This document shows positions 10,590 through 19,567 of a DNA stretch of 64,000 bases, one piece after another (position 1 is the stretch's first letter; the number at the start of each line of letters is the position of its first letter). This stretch comes from Acidovorax sp. 210-6 (GTDB lineage Bacteria > Pseudomonadota > Gammaproteobacteria > Burkholderiales > Burkholderiaceae_C). The notes beneath the pieces were generated by a model that saw only the letters and a program-made list of their open reading frames with translations, had not been told where the DNA came from and made no database searches. Where the stretch lies: positions 2,666,001-2,730,000 of the forward strand of contig NZ_JAACJE010000001.1 of the NCBI RefSeq assembly GCF_010020825.1. Reading direction: 5' to 3'. A program made the position numbers and the translations under genes.

Positions 10590-10919
10590 ATGCACGACGA
10601 CAACCAGATTCTCATCCCCGACTCCTTCGTGGCCTTGTGCACCGATGCACGGGGCCGTCTGCGCACCCCGGTGCAGCAGCTGCGCGAACGCTACGAGCTG
10701 TGCGAAGACCTGGCCTGCCATCTGGTGGAGCAGGCGCAAACGCTGTACCACGTGCAAGCCCCCTCCGAAGCCGAAATCCTGCTGCGCATCCACGCCGGGC
10801 TCAGCAGCCCCGGCGCGGGCACCAGCCCGGCAGAGGCCAGCTGGGTGGTGCAGCGCCTGGCCGAGCTGCTGCAGTGGCGCTGTCCGGAGTTGCCCCCTCT
10901 TCCCCCAAACGAGGCATAG
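10590..10919 (+). CDS. Conserved hypothetical protein, 109 aa
   Basis: A small acidic helical protein containing RYELCEDLACHLVEQAQTLYH in the middle (residues about 35-55) and SWVVQRLAELLQW near the C-terminus. It resembles short Burkholderiales proteins that databases often label 'ATPase with chaperone activity', but no nucleotide-binding motif is visible, so that label should not be trusted. ATG at 10590 is the first start in this segment. It lies 39 bases upstream of the pectate-lyase-like gene on the same strand. Confidence 0.55.
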   Translation: MHDDNQILIPDSFVALCTDARGRLRTPVQQLRERYELCEDLACHLVEQAQTLYHVQAPSEAEILLRIHAGLSSPGAGTSPAEASWVVQRLAELLQWRCPELPPLPPNEA

Positions 10920-10958
10920 GCATAGCATGGGCTCTTCCCACACATGGAGGGCCCTACC

Positions 10959-12680
10959 ATGCTGCGCTTGCTCACCTTGTCCACGGCGCTGTGCGCCTGT
11001 CTTGCGGCGCAGGCCGCGTCCTCCAGCTTCCACAGCACCACGGGGGAAATCCACATCACCGAGATCGGCATCACGGGCGACCCCACCCGCTACCGTGACG
11101 TGGTGCTGCGCCTCACCGGCCCGTCTCCGGTGTCGCTGAACGACCCGCGCGCCACCACCTTCAGCTACGACGGCGCCAGCGGCGCCCTGCATCTGCCGAC
11201 CCTGGTGTTCGAGGGACGGGCCTTTCAGGGGGTGCGCGTGGAGCGTGCGCAACTGGAAGTGGTGCGGGTAGGCGCTGTGGCGGCAGGCACGGCACAGGCC
11301 TTTCCGGGCGCGGCCGGCTTTGGCGCCCAGGCCACGGGAGGGCGTGGGGGACGGGTCATCACCGTCACCAACCTCAACGCCAACGGCCCCGGCTCGTTGC
11401 AGGCTGCCCTGAACGAAACCGGCCCCCGCACCATCGTTTTTGCCGTGAGCGGCCTGATCGACGCCCCTGTGCACCTGACGCGTGGCGACGTGACCATTGC
11501 CGGGCACACCTCGCCCGGTGGCATCACCATACGCCAGCTTCACACCACCGAAGAACCCTACTGCGACCAGGACGCCGCCTGCCCCGCAGGCAGCCGCAAG
11601 GCCGACAACTGGATCCTGCGCCATATGCGCATCCGGCCCGACGGGCAGCATGACGACGGCCTGCGCCTGCGCTACACGCGCCGCGCCATCGTGGACCATG
11701 TCTCCATCGGCGGCGCTACCGACGAGGCGGTGGAAATTTCCTACGCGCAGGACATCACCGTGCAGAACACGCTGATTGCCGAAACCGTGGGTGACCATGC
11801 CGACCGCGGAGGGGTGCTGGTCAACTACAGCAACCCGGCGCAGGGCTACGAGCTCACACGGCTGGCGCTGCACCACAACGTGTTCAACCGCATCCTCGGC
11901 CGCTACCCCGAGCTCTCGCGCGAGAGCGCAGCGGCCGCAGGATCGGTGATGGACATCGAGCTGTCCAACAACCTGTACTGGGACATGGGCTACTTCATCG
12001 ATGTGAACAACACCACGGTGTCGGCGTCCGATGCCGGCTCGCCCATTTACTACCGCATGAACCTGGCCGGCAACCAGGCGGTGGCACGCAGCGCTGGCCA
12101 GCCCGAGCCTTTCCGCTTCGGCATGGTGCACGTGGCCACCCCCCTGGGCGCCGCACCGCTGACCCGCACCTGGCTGTCTGGCAACAGGCTCAACCTCTAC
12201 CCGGACCGCAGCGACTACGCGCTGATGTACTGCTGCAACGACTACCCGGAGCACGCCGCCAACCCGGCCATGCCCTTCTTCGGCACACCGGAGCGCCACG
12301 ACTTTCCCTTCATCGGCTACGACCAGGCCGGTGACCTGGCACCGCGTGCCATGCTGCGGGCAGGCGCCTTCCCGCGCGACCCCATGGACCGGCGCCTGAT
12401 GGATGCCGTGGAGCGTGGCCAGATCGCCCTGCAGCCACGCCACATCAACCCGGCGGGCGACGGCAGCGCACTGCCCTTCAGCACCGCCCCCTTGCCCCCG
12501 CAGGACAGCGATGGCGACGGCATGCCCGATGCCTGGGAACAGGCCCATGGGCTCAACCCTGGCGCGCAGGACCACAACGGGCAGGAGCTGTCCATGCCGC
12601 TGATCGGCGTGCCCGGCTACACCAACCTGGAGGTGTACCTGCACCAGCTATCGGAGCAGCGCATTCGGGAGGGGCGCTGA
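10959..12680 (+). CDS. Secreted pectate-lyase-like right-handed beta-helix protein
   Basis: A 573-residue protein with a Sec signal peptide (LRLLTLSTALCACLAAQA). A parallel beta-helix domain begins near residue 110 (GGRGGRVITVTNLNANGPGS) and resembles polysaccharide lyase family 1. Asp-rich turns such as MRIRPDGQHDDGLR could hold calcium. Near the C-terminus DSDGDGMPDAWEQ is a calcium-binding thrombospondin-3 or dockerin-like motif. ATG at 10959 has GGAGG at the right distance, so it is preferred over 10944. It probably cleaves or binds an acidic polysaccharide outside the cell. It sits inside the split molybdenum cofactor cluster, on the opposite strand. Confidence 0.8.
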   Translation: MLRLLTLSTALCACLAAQAASSSFHSTTGEIHITEIGITGDPTRYRDVVLRLTGPSPVSLNDPRATTFSYDGASGALHLPTLVFEGRAFQGVRVERAQLEVVRVGAVAAGTAQAFPGAAGFGAQATGGRGGRVITVTNLNANGPGSLQAALNETGPRTIVFAVSGLIDAPVHLTRGDVTIAGHTSPGGITIRQLHTTEEPYCDQDAACPAGSRKADNWILRHMRIRPDGQHDDGLRLRYTRRAIVDHVSIGGATDEAVEISYAQDITVQNTLIAETVGDHADRGGVLVNYSNPAQGYELTRLALHHNVFNRILGRYPELSRESAAAAGSVMDIELSNNLYWDMGYFIDVNNTTVSASDAGSPIYYRMNLAGNQAVARSAGQPEPFRFGMVHVATPLGAAPLTRTWLSGNRLNLYPDRSDYALMYCCNDYPEHAANPAMPFFGTPERHDFPFIGYDQAGDLAPRAMLRAGAFPRDPMDRRLMDAVERGQIALQPRHINPAGDGSALPFSTAPLPPQDSDGDGMPDAWEQAHGLNPGAQDHNGQELSMPLIGVPGYTNLEVYLHQLSEQRIREGR

Positions 12681-12686
12681 GGAACG

Positions 12687-12720
12687 CCTTGCTGGCCGTG
12701 GCGACCACCCACCAGCAAGG
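12687..12720. terminator. Hairpin between convergent lyase-like gene and moaD
   Basis: CCTTGCTGG (12687-12695) pairs with CCAGCAAGG (12712-12720), a 9-bp stem just past the stop of the lyase-like gene. There is no T-run, so it may be a weak or factor-dependent end point. Confidence 0.35.
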
Positions 12721-12760
12721 AGCCGCTTCACTTCCGTGGCAAAAAGAGCGTGAACAGGCC

Positions 12761-13012
12761 CTACCCGCCCGTGACGGGTGGGAAAAACGCCACCTCGGCC
12801 CCGTCGCGCAGCGCAGCAGCCTCGTCGCTGAGCACCTGGTCCAGCGCCATGCGCACGGCCCTGCCACGGGCCAGGGCGCTGGCGTAGGCGCCGCCGCGGG
12901 CCAGGAGCTCATCGCGCAGCGCGCCCAGGGTCGTGGCGTTGGTGTCCAGCACCTCGCTGCCCTGCCCCACCGCCTCGCGGATGGAAGCGAAATAACGCAC
13001 GGTGATCTTCAT
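12761..13012 (-). CDS. moaD: Molybdopterin synthase sulfur carrier subunit MoaD
   Basis: An 83-residue ubiquitin-fold protein ending in VTGG, the C-terminal Gly-Gly that is thiocarboxylated to carry sulfur for MoaE. The start KITVRYFASIREAVG and FFPPVTGG are typical. Its ATG overlaps the moeA stop by four bases (ATGA), so the two are translationally coupled. Confidence 0.96.
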   Translation of the reverse strand: MKITVRYFASIREAVGQGSEVLDTNATTLGALRDELLARGGAYASALARGRAVRMALDQVLSDEAAALRDGAEVAFFPPVTGG

Positions 13013-14235
13013 GCGGCCAGCTCCGAGAATGGCAGATAGCGCACCGTGTCACCGGGCGCGATGGCCTGGCCTGGGGGGTTGTCCACCACCCCATCACCCC
13101 AGACGGTGGAAGTGAGCACGCCCGAGCCCTGGTGCGGGTACAGGTCCAGCCCACCTGCGGCATTGCGGCGCACGCGCAGGAATTCGCGGCGCTTGTCGGC
13201 CTTGGGCCAGGCGAAATCGGCACGGGCCGCGATGGACGGCATCGTCACGTCGCGCACCCCCTGCAGGCGCAGCAGAAAGGGGCGCACCAGCACGGCAAAG
13301 GTGACGAAACTGGCCACCGGGTTGCCGGGCAGCCCCAGAAAATGCGCCTGCCCCACGCGGCCGCAAGCAAACGGCTTGCCGGGCTTGATGGCGATTTGCC
13401 ACAGGTCCAGGCTGCCCAGCGCCTGCACGGCGGGCTTGATGTGGTCTTCCTCACCCACCGACACGCCGCCGCTGGTGAGCACCACGTCGTGCCCGGCAGC
13501 GGCTTCGCGCAGCGCGGCCAGGGTGGCTTCGCGCTGGTCGGGCACCTTGCCCAGGTCGGTCAACTCGCAGCCCAGGCGCTGCACCAGTGCGCGCAGAAAG
13601 AAGCGGTTGCTGTTGAAGATGGCGCCCGGCGGCAATTGCTCCGGCGGTACCTGGCCCGGCATGACGAGCTCGTCGCCCGTGGACAGCAGCGCCACGCGCG
13701 GCCTGCGCGCCACGGGCAAGTGCTCCAGCCCGATGCTGGCCGCCAGGCCCAGGGCCGCAGGCGCCAGGCGTGTGCCCGCGTGCAACACGGTGCTGCCCAG
13801 GGCGATGTCTTCGCCCGCGCGGCGGATGTTCTGGCCGCTGTGCGGCTGGGTTTGCACGCGCACCGTGCCGTCGTCCTGCGCCACGCAGTCCTCCTGCATG
13901 ACCACGGCGTCGGCGCCGGGCGGCACGGGCGCGCCAGTGAAGATACGCGCAGCGGTGCCGCCCTGCAACGGAGCGCCGACACTGCCCGCCGCAATGCGCT
14001 GCGACACGGGCAACGCGATGCCAGGGGCAGCCACATCGGCACAGCGCAGTGCGTAGCCGTCCATGGCACTGTTGTCGAAGGCAGGCACCTGCAGGGCCGA
14101 GACCAAGTCCTGCGCCAACACGCGGCCATCGGCCTGCAGCGTGGGCACGGATTCGGTGCCAGCCAGCGGCAGGGCACGCGCCAGGAGCGCGGCCAGGGCT
14201 TCATCCAACGGCATGAGGGGCGCGCGCGGGCTCAC
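13009..14235 (-). CDS. moeA: Molybdopterin molybdenumtransferase MoeA
   Basis: A 408-residue enzyme that inserts molybdate into adenylated molybdopterin. Key motifs are FDNSAMDGYAL near residue 55 and VVLTSGGVSVGEEDHIKP in the MogA-like domain, followed by GLPGNPVASFVTF. The start is GTG at 14235, backed by GGAGG six bases upstream. It overlaps the mobB stop by four bases (GTGA), so mobB-moeA-moaD are read as one coupled unit. Confidence 0.96.
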   Translation of the reverse strand: MSPRAPLMPLDEALAALLARALPLAGTESVPTLQADGRVLAQDLVSALQVPAFDNSAMDGYALRCADVAAPGIALPVSQRIAAGSVGAPLQGGTAARIFTGAPVPPGADAVVMQEDCVAQDDGTVRVQTQPHSGQNIRRAGEDIALGSTVLHAGTRLAPAALGLAASIGLEHLPVARRPRVALLSTGDELVMPGQVPPEQLPPGAIFNSNRFFLRALVQRLGCELTDLGKVPDQREATLAALREAAAGHDVVLTSGGVSVGEEDHIKPAVQALGSLDLWQIAIKPGKPFACGRVGQAHFLGLPGNPVASFVTFAVLVRPFLLRLQGVRDVTMPSIAARADFAWPKADKRREFLRVRRNAAGGLDLYPHQGSGVLTSTVWGDGVVDNPPGQAIAPGDTVRYLPFSELAA

Positions 14236-14786
14236 AGCAGGCCTCCGTGCCGGTCCCAGTGGTATTCAAAGCGCTCGCCCTGCGCCAGCAGCCACAGCGC
14301 CACTTGCGCGGGCTGGTTCAGGTCGAGCACGGGCAGTTGGGTGGGCTGGGGCAGGCGCTGGGGGTCGTCGGTGGCAATGGCGACGATGAAATCGTCCTCG
14401 GGGTAGCGCACGGGGCGCGCGCTGTGCGCGTCGGCGGATTCGCGCCAGACCTCGATCTTGAGGATGTCACTTTCCTTGAAGCCTTCGACCAGCACCCAGT
14501 CCACGCCCTCGTACAGCTCGGCCAGCATCTGGTGCACCGTGAGTTGCGAGGGCTGCTCGAACTCACGCACCAGCGCCAGGCGCCGATCGGAGGCAATCAC
14601 CACCTCGAAGGCCCCGGCCTGCCGGTGGCGCCACGAGTCCTTACCAGGGTGGTCGATGTCGAAGCGGTGGTGGGCGTGCTTGACCACCGACACCCGCAGG
14701 CCCTGTTGGCGCAACAGGGGAATGATTTGCTCCACCAGCGTCGTCTTGCCGCTGCCAGAGTACCCAGCAAAGCCTGCCACTTTCAT
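14232..14786 (-). CDS. mobB: Molybdopterin-guanine dinucleotide biosynthesis protein MobB
   Basis: A 184-residue GTP-binding adaptor that assists the formation of the dinucleotide cofactor. The P-loop is GYSGSGKTTL at about residues 8-17, and VKHAHHRFDIDHPGKDS is the usual second motif. ATG at 14786 has AGAGG at normal spacing, so it is preferred over the GTG at 14792. It is first of the mobB-moeA-moaD set, downstream of thrC. Confidence 0.93.
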   Translation of the reverse strand: MKVAGFAGYSGSGKTTLVEQIIPLLRQQGLRVSVVKHAHHRFDIDHPGKDSWRHRQAGAFEVVIASDRRLALVREFEQPSQLTVHQMLAELYEGVDWVLVEGFKESDILKIEVWRESADAHSARPVRYPEDDFIVAIATDDPQRLPQPTQLPVLDLNQPAQVALWLLAQGERFEYHWDRHGGLL

Positions 14787-14800
14787 GCGCACACCCTCTG

Positions 14801-14860
14801 AATGCTATTTATTTTATAGCTTGCAGCGCATGATAGACGGGCGCTGCAGCCCATTTTTAC
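14801..14860 (-). repeat. Two-hairpin dispersed repeat, copy R2
   Basis: Minus orientation. Hairpin 2 is GCTAT/ATAGC (14804-14808 and 14816-14820), and hairpin 1 is GCAGCGC/GCGCTGC (14823-14829 and 14841-14847). The AAAATGGG block at the far end runs into the thrC stop codon, so the repeat forms the start of the thrC 3' untranslated region. Confidence 0.7.
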
Positions 14861-16287
14861 TTGCAGTTTTGCGCAATGTAGGCCTTGACCTGCTGCACGT
14901 CGGCAGGCATGACCTGCACGCGCTTGGGCAGGTCTTCAATGCCGTCGAACTTGGCCGGGCGCTCGGGCGCATGGCCCAGGGCCTCCTGGATCGTCTCGGC
15001 GAACTTGATGGGCAGGGCCGTCTCCAGCACGATCATGGGCACGCTGGCGTCGCCCCGGTGCTCGCGCGCCACCTTCACGCCATCGGCGGTGTGGGTGTCG
15101 ATGGTGACGCCATGGCGCTCGTAGGTGGCGCGGATGGTGGCCAGGCGGTCGGCGTGCGTGCTCTTGCCGCTGGCGAAGCCGTACCTGGCGGCCGCGTCGG
15201 CAAAGCGCGGGTCCTGGCTCAGGTCGAACTGGCCTTGCGTGGAGAGCGCATCGCCGAACAGCGCCTTGGTCTTGGCCGCATCGCGGCCCAGCAGATCAAA
15301 CACGAAGCGCTCGAAGTTGCTGGCCTTGCTGATGTCCATGGACGGGCTGGAGGTTTCGTGCGTGTCGGCGCTGCCGCGCACGCGGTACACGCCGGTGCGG
15401 AAGAACTCGTCGAGCACATCGTTCTCGTTGGTGGCCACCACCAGCTTGGCGATGGGCAGGCCCATCATGCGCGCCACATGGCCCGCGCAGATGTTGCCGA
15501 AGTTGCCGCTGGGCACGGTGAAGCTGACCTTCTGGTCGTTCGTTTCCGTGGCCTGCACGTAGCCGGCAAAGTAGTACACCACCTGCGCCAGCAGGCGCGC
15601 CCAGTTGATGGAGTTGACGGTGCCAATCTTGTACTTGCGCTTGAACTCGAGGTCGTTGCTGACGGCCTTGACGATGTCCTGGCAGTCGTCGAACACGCCC
15701 TCGATGGCAATGTTGTGGATGTTGGCGTCCTGCAGGCTGAACATTTGCGCCTGCTGGAACGGGCTCATGCGGCCGTGCGGGCTGGTCATGAAGACGCGCA
15801 CGCCCTTTTTGCCCTTCATGGCGTATTCGGCTGCGCTGCCGGTGTCGCCGGACGTGGCGCCCAGGATGTTGAGCTGCTCGCCCCGGCGCCCCAGTTCGTA
15901 CTCGAACAGGTTGCCCAGCAACTGCATGGCCATGTCCTTGAAGGCCAGCGTGGGGCCGTTGGACAGGGCTTCGAGCCACAGGCCGTCTTCCAGGTGGCGC
16001 AGCGGCACGATCTCGCCGGTGCCGAACACCTCGGCCGTGTACGTCTTCTCGCACAGGCGTTTCAGGTCGGCGGCCGGGATGTCGTCGATGTAGAGCGAGA
16101 GGATCTTGAACGCCAGCTCGGCGTAGCCCTGCTCGTGGTAGGCCTTGCGCAACTGGGTCAGCTGGGCGTCGTCGATCAGCGGGTAGTGCTCGGGCAGGTA
16201 CAGCCCGCCGTCGGGCGCCAGGCCTTCGAGCAGGATGTCACAGAAATGCTTGCGGTCCGGGTGGCCGCGGGTGGAGAGGTACAGCAT
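14857..16287 (-). CDS. thrC: Threonine synthase
   Basis: A 476-residue PLP enzyme (long form, as in proteobacteria and yeast) that converts O-phosphohomoserine to threonine. The PLP lysine is in GPTLAFKDMAMQ near residue 112, and GATSGDTGSAAEYAM binds the phosphate. ATG at 16287 gives MLYLSTRG, the usual N-terminus. It lies 22 bases after hom, and the three genes alaC-hom-thrC run together on the minus strand. ThrB, which makes its substrate, is encoded 32 kb away at 48 kb. Confidence 0.97.
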   Translation of the reverse strand: MLYLSTRGHPDRKHFCDILLEGLAPDGGLYLPEHYPLIDDAQLTQLRKAYHEQGYAELAFKILSLYIDDIPAADLKRLCEKTYTAEVFGTGEIVPLRHLEDGLWLEALSNGPTLAFKDMAMQLLGNLFEYELGRRGEQLNILGATSGDTGSAAEYAMKGKKGVRVFMTSPHGRMSPFQQAQMFSLQDANIHNIAIEGVFDDCQDIVKAVSNDLEFKRKYKIGTVNSINWARLLAQVVYYFAGYVQATETNDQKVSFTVPSGNFGNICAGHVARMMGLPIAKLVVATNENDVLDEFFRTGVYRVRGSADTHETSSPSMDISKASNFERFVFDLLGRDAAKTKALFGDALSTQGQFDLSQDPRFADAAARYGFASGKSTHADRLATIRATYERHGVTIDTHTADGVKVAREHRGDASVPMIVLETALPIKFAETIQEALGHAPERPAKFDGIEDLPKRVQVMPADVQQVKAYIAQNCK

Positions 16288-16309
16288 GGCGTTCGTCCTG
16301 CTCGGGCGT

Positions 16310-17644
16310 TTAGTTCAGCTCTTCCTTGCGGATGCGCGTGATGGGGGCCAGCACCGTGGGCAGTGCCTGCATCTGAGCGATGGCGTCGTTCATGGTGCCT
16401 TCACGCGTGTCGTGCGTGAGGATGATGAGGTCGGTCTGGGTGGAGCCCTCGCCGCCCACCTCGTCGGCCTCGCGCTGCAGCACTGCGTCGATGCTGATGC
16501 CGGCGCCGGCCAGGATGCCGGTGACCTTGGCCAGCACGCCAGCCTGGTCGGCCACACGCAGGCGCAGGTAGTAGCTGGTGACCACTTCGCTCATGGGCAA
16601 CACGGGCAGCGCATCCATGGCGTCGGTCAGCGTGTGCGGCTGGAAGGCCAGGTGCGGCACGCGGTGCTCGGGGTCGGCCGTGTGCAGGCGGGCGATGTCC
16701 ACCAGGTCGGCAATCACGGCGCTGGCCGTGGGCTCGGAGCCCGCCCCCTTGCCGTAGTACAGCGTGGTGCCCACGGCATCACCCTGCACCACCACGGCGT
16801 TCATGGCGCCTTCGACGTTGGCGATCAGGCGCTTGGCGGGCACCAGGCTCGGGTGCACGCGCAACTCCACGCCCTTGTCGGCGCGCTTGGTGATGCCCAG
16901 CAGCTTGATGCGATAGCCCAACTGCTCGGCGTACTTGATGTCGGCCGCGCCCAGCTTGGTAATGCCTTCCACATAGGCCTTGTCGAACTGCACCGGGATG
17001 CCGAAGGCGATGGCCGACATGATGGTGGCCTTGTGCGCGGCGTCCACGCCCTCGATGTCGAAGGTGGGGTCGGCCTCGGCATAGCCCAGGCGCTGCGCTT
17101 CCTTGAGCACCACGTCGAAGTCCAGCCCCTTGTCGCGCATTTCGGACAGGATGAAGTTGGTGGTGCCGTTGATGATGCCGGCGATCCACTGGATGCGGTT
17201 GGCCGTGAGGCCCTCGCGCAGCGCCTTGATGATGGGGATGCCACCGGCCACGGCGGCTTCAAACGCCACCATGACGCCCTTGGCGGACGCAGCCGAGAAA
17301 ATCTCGGTGCCATGCACGGCCAGCAGCGCCTTGTTGGCAGTGACCACATGCTTGCCCGCCGCAATGGCTTCGAGCACCAGGGCCTTGGCGATGCCGTAGC
17401 CGCCGATCAGCTCGATCACGATGTCGATGTCCGGGTTGGCGATGACGGCACGGGCGTCGTTGACGACCTGCACGCCCTCGCCCACCACCGAACGGGCGCG
17501 CTCCACGTCCAGGTCGGCCACCATGGCAATCTCGATGCCACGGCCCGCGCGGCGGCGGATTTCTTCCTGGTTGCGGCGCAGCACGTTGAACACGCCGCTG
17601 CCCACGGTGCCGATGCCCAGAAGGCCTACTTGGATGGGTTTCAT
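16310..17644 (-). CDS. hom: Homoserine dehydrogenase
   Basis: A 444-residue enzyme reducing aspartate semialdehyde to homoserine, the branch point to threonine and methionine. The N-terminal Rossmann motif is GLLGIGTVGSGVF, the catalytic domain has AGIINGTTNFIL and GYAEADPTFDIEG, and a C-terminal ACT domain (about 355-440) allows feedback control by threonine. It is the monofunctional type, without aspartokinase. ATG at 17644 gives MKPIQVGLLGIG. It lies just upstream of thrC. Confidence 0.97.
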   Translation of the reverse strand: MKPIQVGLLGIGTVGSGVFNVLRRNQEEIRRRAGRGIEIAMVADLDVERARSVVGEGVQVVNDARAVIANPDIDIVIELIGGYGIAKALVLEAIAAGKHVVTANKALLAVHGTEIFSAASAKGVMVAFEAAVAGGIPIIKALREGLTANRIQWIAGIINGTTNFILSEMRDKGLDFDVVLKEAQRLGYAEADPTFDIEGVDAAHKATIMSAIAFGIPVQFDKAYVEGITKLGAADIKYAEQLGYRIKLLGITKRADKGVELRVHPSLVPAKRLIANVEGAMNAVVVQGDAVGTTLYYGKGAGSEPTASAVIADLVDIARLHTADPEHRVPHLAFQPHTLTDAMDALPVLPMSEVVTSYYLRLRVADQAGVLAKVTGILAGAGISIDAVLQREADEVGGEGSTQTDLIILTHDTREGTMNDAIAQMQALPTVLAPITRIRKEELN

Positions 17645-17658
17645 CAGAGAACTCTCAG

Positions 17659-17715
17659 TAAAAAATGCTTCCAGCGTCCGTCCATCAAGCGCGAGATGCT
17701 ATAAAAACAATAGCT
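17659..17715 (+). repeat. Two-hairpin dispersed repeat, copy R3
   Basis: Left block GTAAAAAATG, a degraded hairpin 1 (AGCG ... GCGCG, 17673-17692), then hairpin 2 GCTAT/ATAGC (17698-17702 and 17710-17714). It lies between hom and the alaC stop codon, touching the latter. Confidence 0.65.
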
Positions 17716-18945
17716 TCAAGCCTTTGCGTGGCGTTGCCGGTACTGGGCCAGGAAGGCCGCCAGTCGCCCAATGGCCTCGCGCAAGTCGTCCTCGTGCGGC
17801 AGAAAGACGATGCGGAAATGCTGGTTGTCGGGGTAGTTGAAGCCCGAGCCCTGCACCAGCATCACGCGCGTGGCGCGCAGCACCTCCATGAAGAACTGGC
17901 GGTCGTCCTCGATGGGGTACATCTCGGGATCCAGGCGCGGGAACATGTACAGCGCGGCCTGGGGCTTGACGCAGGTGACGCCGGGGATGGCCGTGATGAG
18001 TTCATAGGCCAGATCGCGCTGGCGGCGCAGGCGGCCGCCTTCCTTGATGAGGTCGTTGATGCTCTGGTAGCCGCCCAGCGCCGTCTGGATGGCCCACTGG
18101 CCCGGCACGTTGGAGCCGAGCTTGAGGTTGGCCAGCATGTTCAGCCCCTCGATGTAGTCACGCGCGGCCCGCTTGTCGCCCGAGACCACCATCCAGCCCG
18201 CGCGGAAGCCGCATGAACGGTAGGCTTTAGAAAGCGAGTTGAAGGTCAGCGTGAGCACATCGGTGGACAGGCTGGCCATGGCCGTGTGCTTTACGCCCTC
18301 GTACAGCACCTTGTCGTACACCTCGTCCACCAGCAGCACCAGGTCGTGCTCGCGCGCCAACTGCACGATGCCGCGCAAGAGCGCGTCGGAATATAGTGCG
18401 CCCGTGGGGTTGTTGGGGTTGATGACGACGATGCCGCGCGTGCGCGGCGTGATCTTGGAACGCATGTCCTCCAGGCTGGGCATCCAGCCGTTGGACTCGT
18501 CGCACACATAGTGCACCGGCACGCCGCCCGCCAGGCTGGTGGCCGCCGTCCACAGCGGATAGTCGGGCGCGGGCAGCAGCAGCTCGTCGCCGTCGTTGAG
18601 CAGCGCCTGGGTTGCCATAACGATGAGTTCGCTCGCACCGTTGCCCAGGTAGATGTCGTCCAGCGTCACGCCCGCGATGCCTTGCTGCTGGGTGTAGTGC
18701 ATGACGGCCTTGCGCGCCGCGAAGATACCCTTGCTGTCGGAGTAGCCTGCCGAGTCGGGCAGGTTGCGCGCCATGTCCTGCACCACCTCTTCGGGCGGAT
18801 CGAAGCCGAACGGCGCCATGTTGCCGATGTTCAGCTTGATGATCTTCTGCCCCTCGTCCTCCATCTGCCGGGCCGCGTCCACGATGGGGCCGCGCACATC
18901 GTAGAGAACGTTGTTGAGTTTGGTGGACTTGAGTACGGTTTTCAT
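17716..18945 (-). CDS. alaC: PLP-dependent aminotransferase, AlaA/AlaC type
   Basis: A 409-residue fold-type I aminotransferase, most like the glutamate-pyruvate (alanine) transaminases. The N-terminal LNNVLYDVRGPIVDAARQ and LNIGNMAPFGFDPP match that group, NPNNPTGALYS is the substrate-side motif, and the PLP lysine is in NSLSKAYRSCGFRAGW. ATG at 18945 aligns with known family starts; an ATG at 18966 would add seven residues. It leads the alaC-hom-thrC set, suggesting an amino acid supply role. AlaA and AlaC cannot be separated with certainty by eye. Confidence 0.85.
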   Translation of the reverse strand: MKTVLKSTKLNNVLYDVRGPIVDAARQMEDEGQKIIKLNIGNMAPFGFDPPEEVVQDMARNLPDSAGYSDSKGIFAARKAVMHYTQQQGIAGVTLDDIYLGNGASELIVMATQALLNDGDELLLPAPDYPLWTAATSLAGGVPVHYVCDESNGWMPSLEDMRSKITPRTRGIVVINPNNPTGALYSDALLRGIVQLAREHDLVLLVDEVYDKVLYEGVKHTAMASLSTDVLTLTFNSLSKAYRSCGFRAGWMVVSGDKRAARDYIEGLNMLANLKLGSNVPGQWAIQTALGGYQSINDLIKEGGRLRRQRDLAYELITAIPGVTCVKPQAALYMFPRLDPEMYPIEDDRQFFMEVLRATRVMLVQGSGFNYPDNQHFRIVFLPHEDDLREAIGRLAAFLAQYRQRHAKA

Positions 18946-19001
18946 GCGCTTGAGCTCAGGTGGCATAGGCCCGCCACGGGCCAGGGGCATGTGGCGAAAC
19001 C

Positions 19002-19007
19002 TATAAT
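19002..19007 (+). promoter_or_regulatory. Candidate -10 box upstream of the Mth938-like gene
   Basis: A perfect TATAAT lies 62 bases before the ATG at 19070. No good -35 is seen at normal spacing, so the assignment is tentative. Confidence 0.35.
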
Positions 19008-19069
19008 TTGACCACAGTTCCCACCGCCCCACGCACCCGCTCCGTTGCAGGTGCTGCCCGCACCGCCCC

Positions 19070-19450
19070 ATGAAATTCCAGCCCGATCGTTTCGACGCCC
19101 ACAGCATCACCGGATATGGCCCGGGATGGATCAGCGTGGGCGCCGAAAAGGTGCATTCCAGCCTGGTGATCGGATCGCGCGGGCTGCGCCAGGCCTGGGA
19201 CTGCACGCGGTTCGAGGACCTGAGCGCCGATCACTTCGCCCAACTGGCCCTGCTCGACGCCGAAGTGCTGCTGCTGGGCAGTGGCGACCGCCTGCGTTTT
19301 GTGCCCCCCGCTTGGCTCGCGCCGCTGATGCAGCGCCATATCGGTGTGGAGACCATGGACACGGCCGCCGCCTGCCGCACCTACAACATCCTGGCTGGCG
19401 AAGGGCGCCATGTGGTGGCCGCCTTGCTCGTACAAACCCCAGGCAACTGA
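19070..19450 (+). CDS. Mth938-like (DUF498) domain protein
   Basis: A 126-residue protein of the Mth938/Xcc1710 family, a small alpha/beta fold of unknown enzymatic role that is related to a mitochondrial complex I assembly factor. Typical features are the opening FDAHSITGYGPGWISVG, the middle EVLLLGSGDRLRFVPP, and the C-terminal TMDTAAACRTYNILAGEGR. ATG at 19070. It is divergent from alaC. Confidence 0.85.
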   Translation: MKFQPDRFDAHSITGYGPGWISVGAEKVHSSLVIGSRGLRQAWDCTRFEDLSADHFAQLALLDAEVLLLGSGDRLRFVPPAWLAPLMQRHIGVETMDTAAACRTYNILAGEGRHVVAALLVQTPGN

Positions 19451-19567
19451 AGCCAAGCCTGCGATTCAGGGTAAAATAGCGGGTTGCTGCCGGTGGCGAC
19501 CCACAAGAAGAACCAGCCTCACACCCACCGGTGATTCAACGACCTCATCCAGAGAGAACGAAGACAT

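Noticed and set aside
10590-10919. 'ATPase with chaperone activity' as a functional name for the 109-aa protein
   Set aside because: No Walker motif or AAA+ feature is visible in the sequence, so the remembered database label is not supported.
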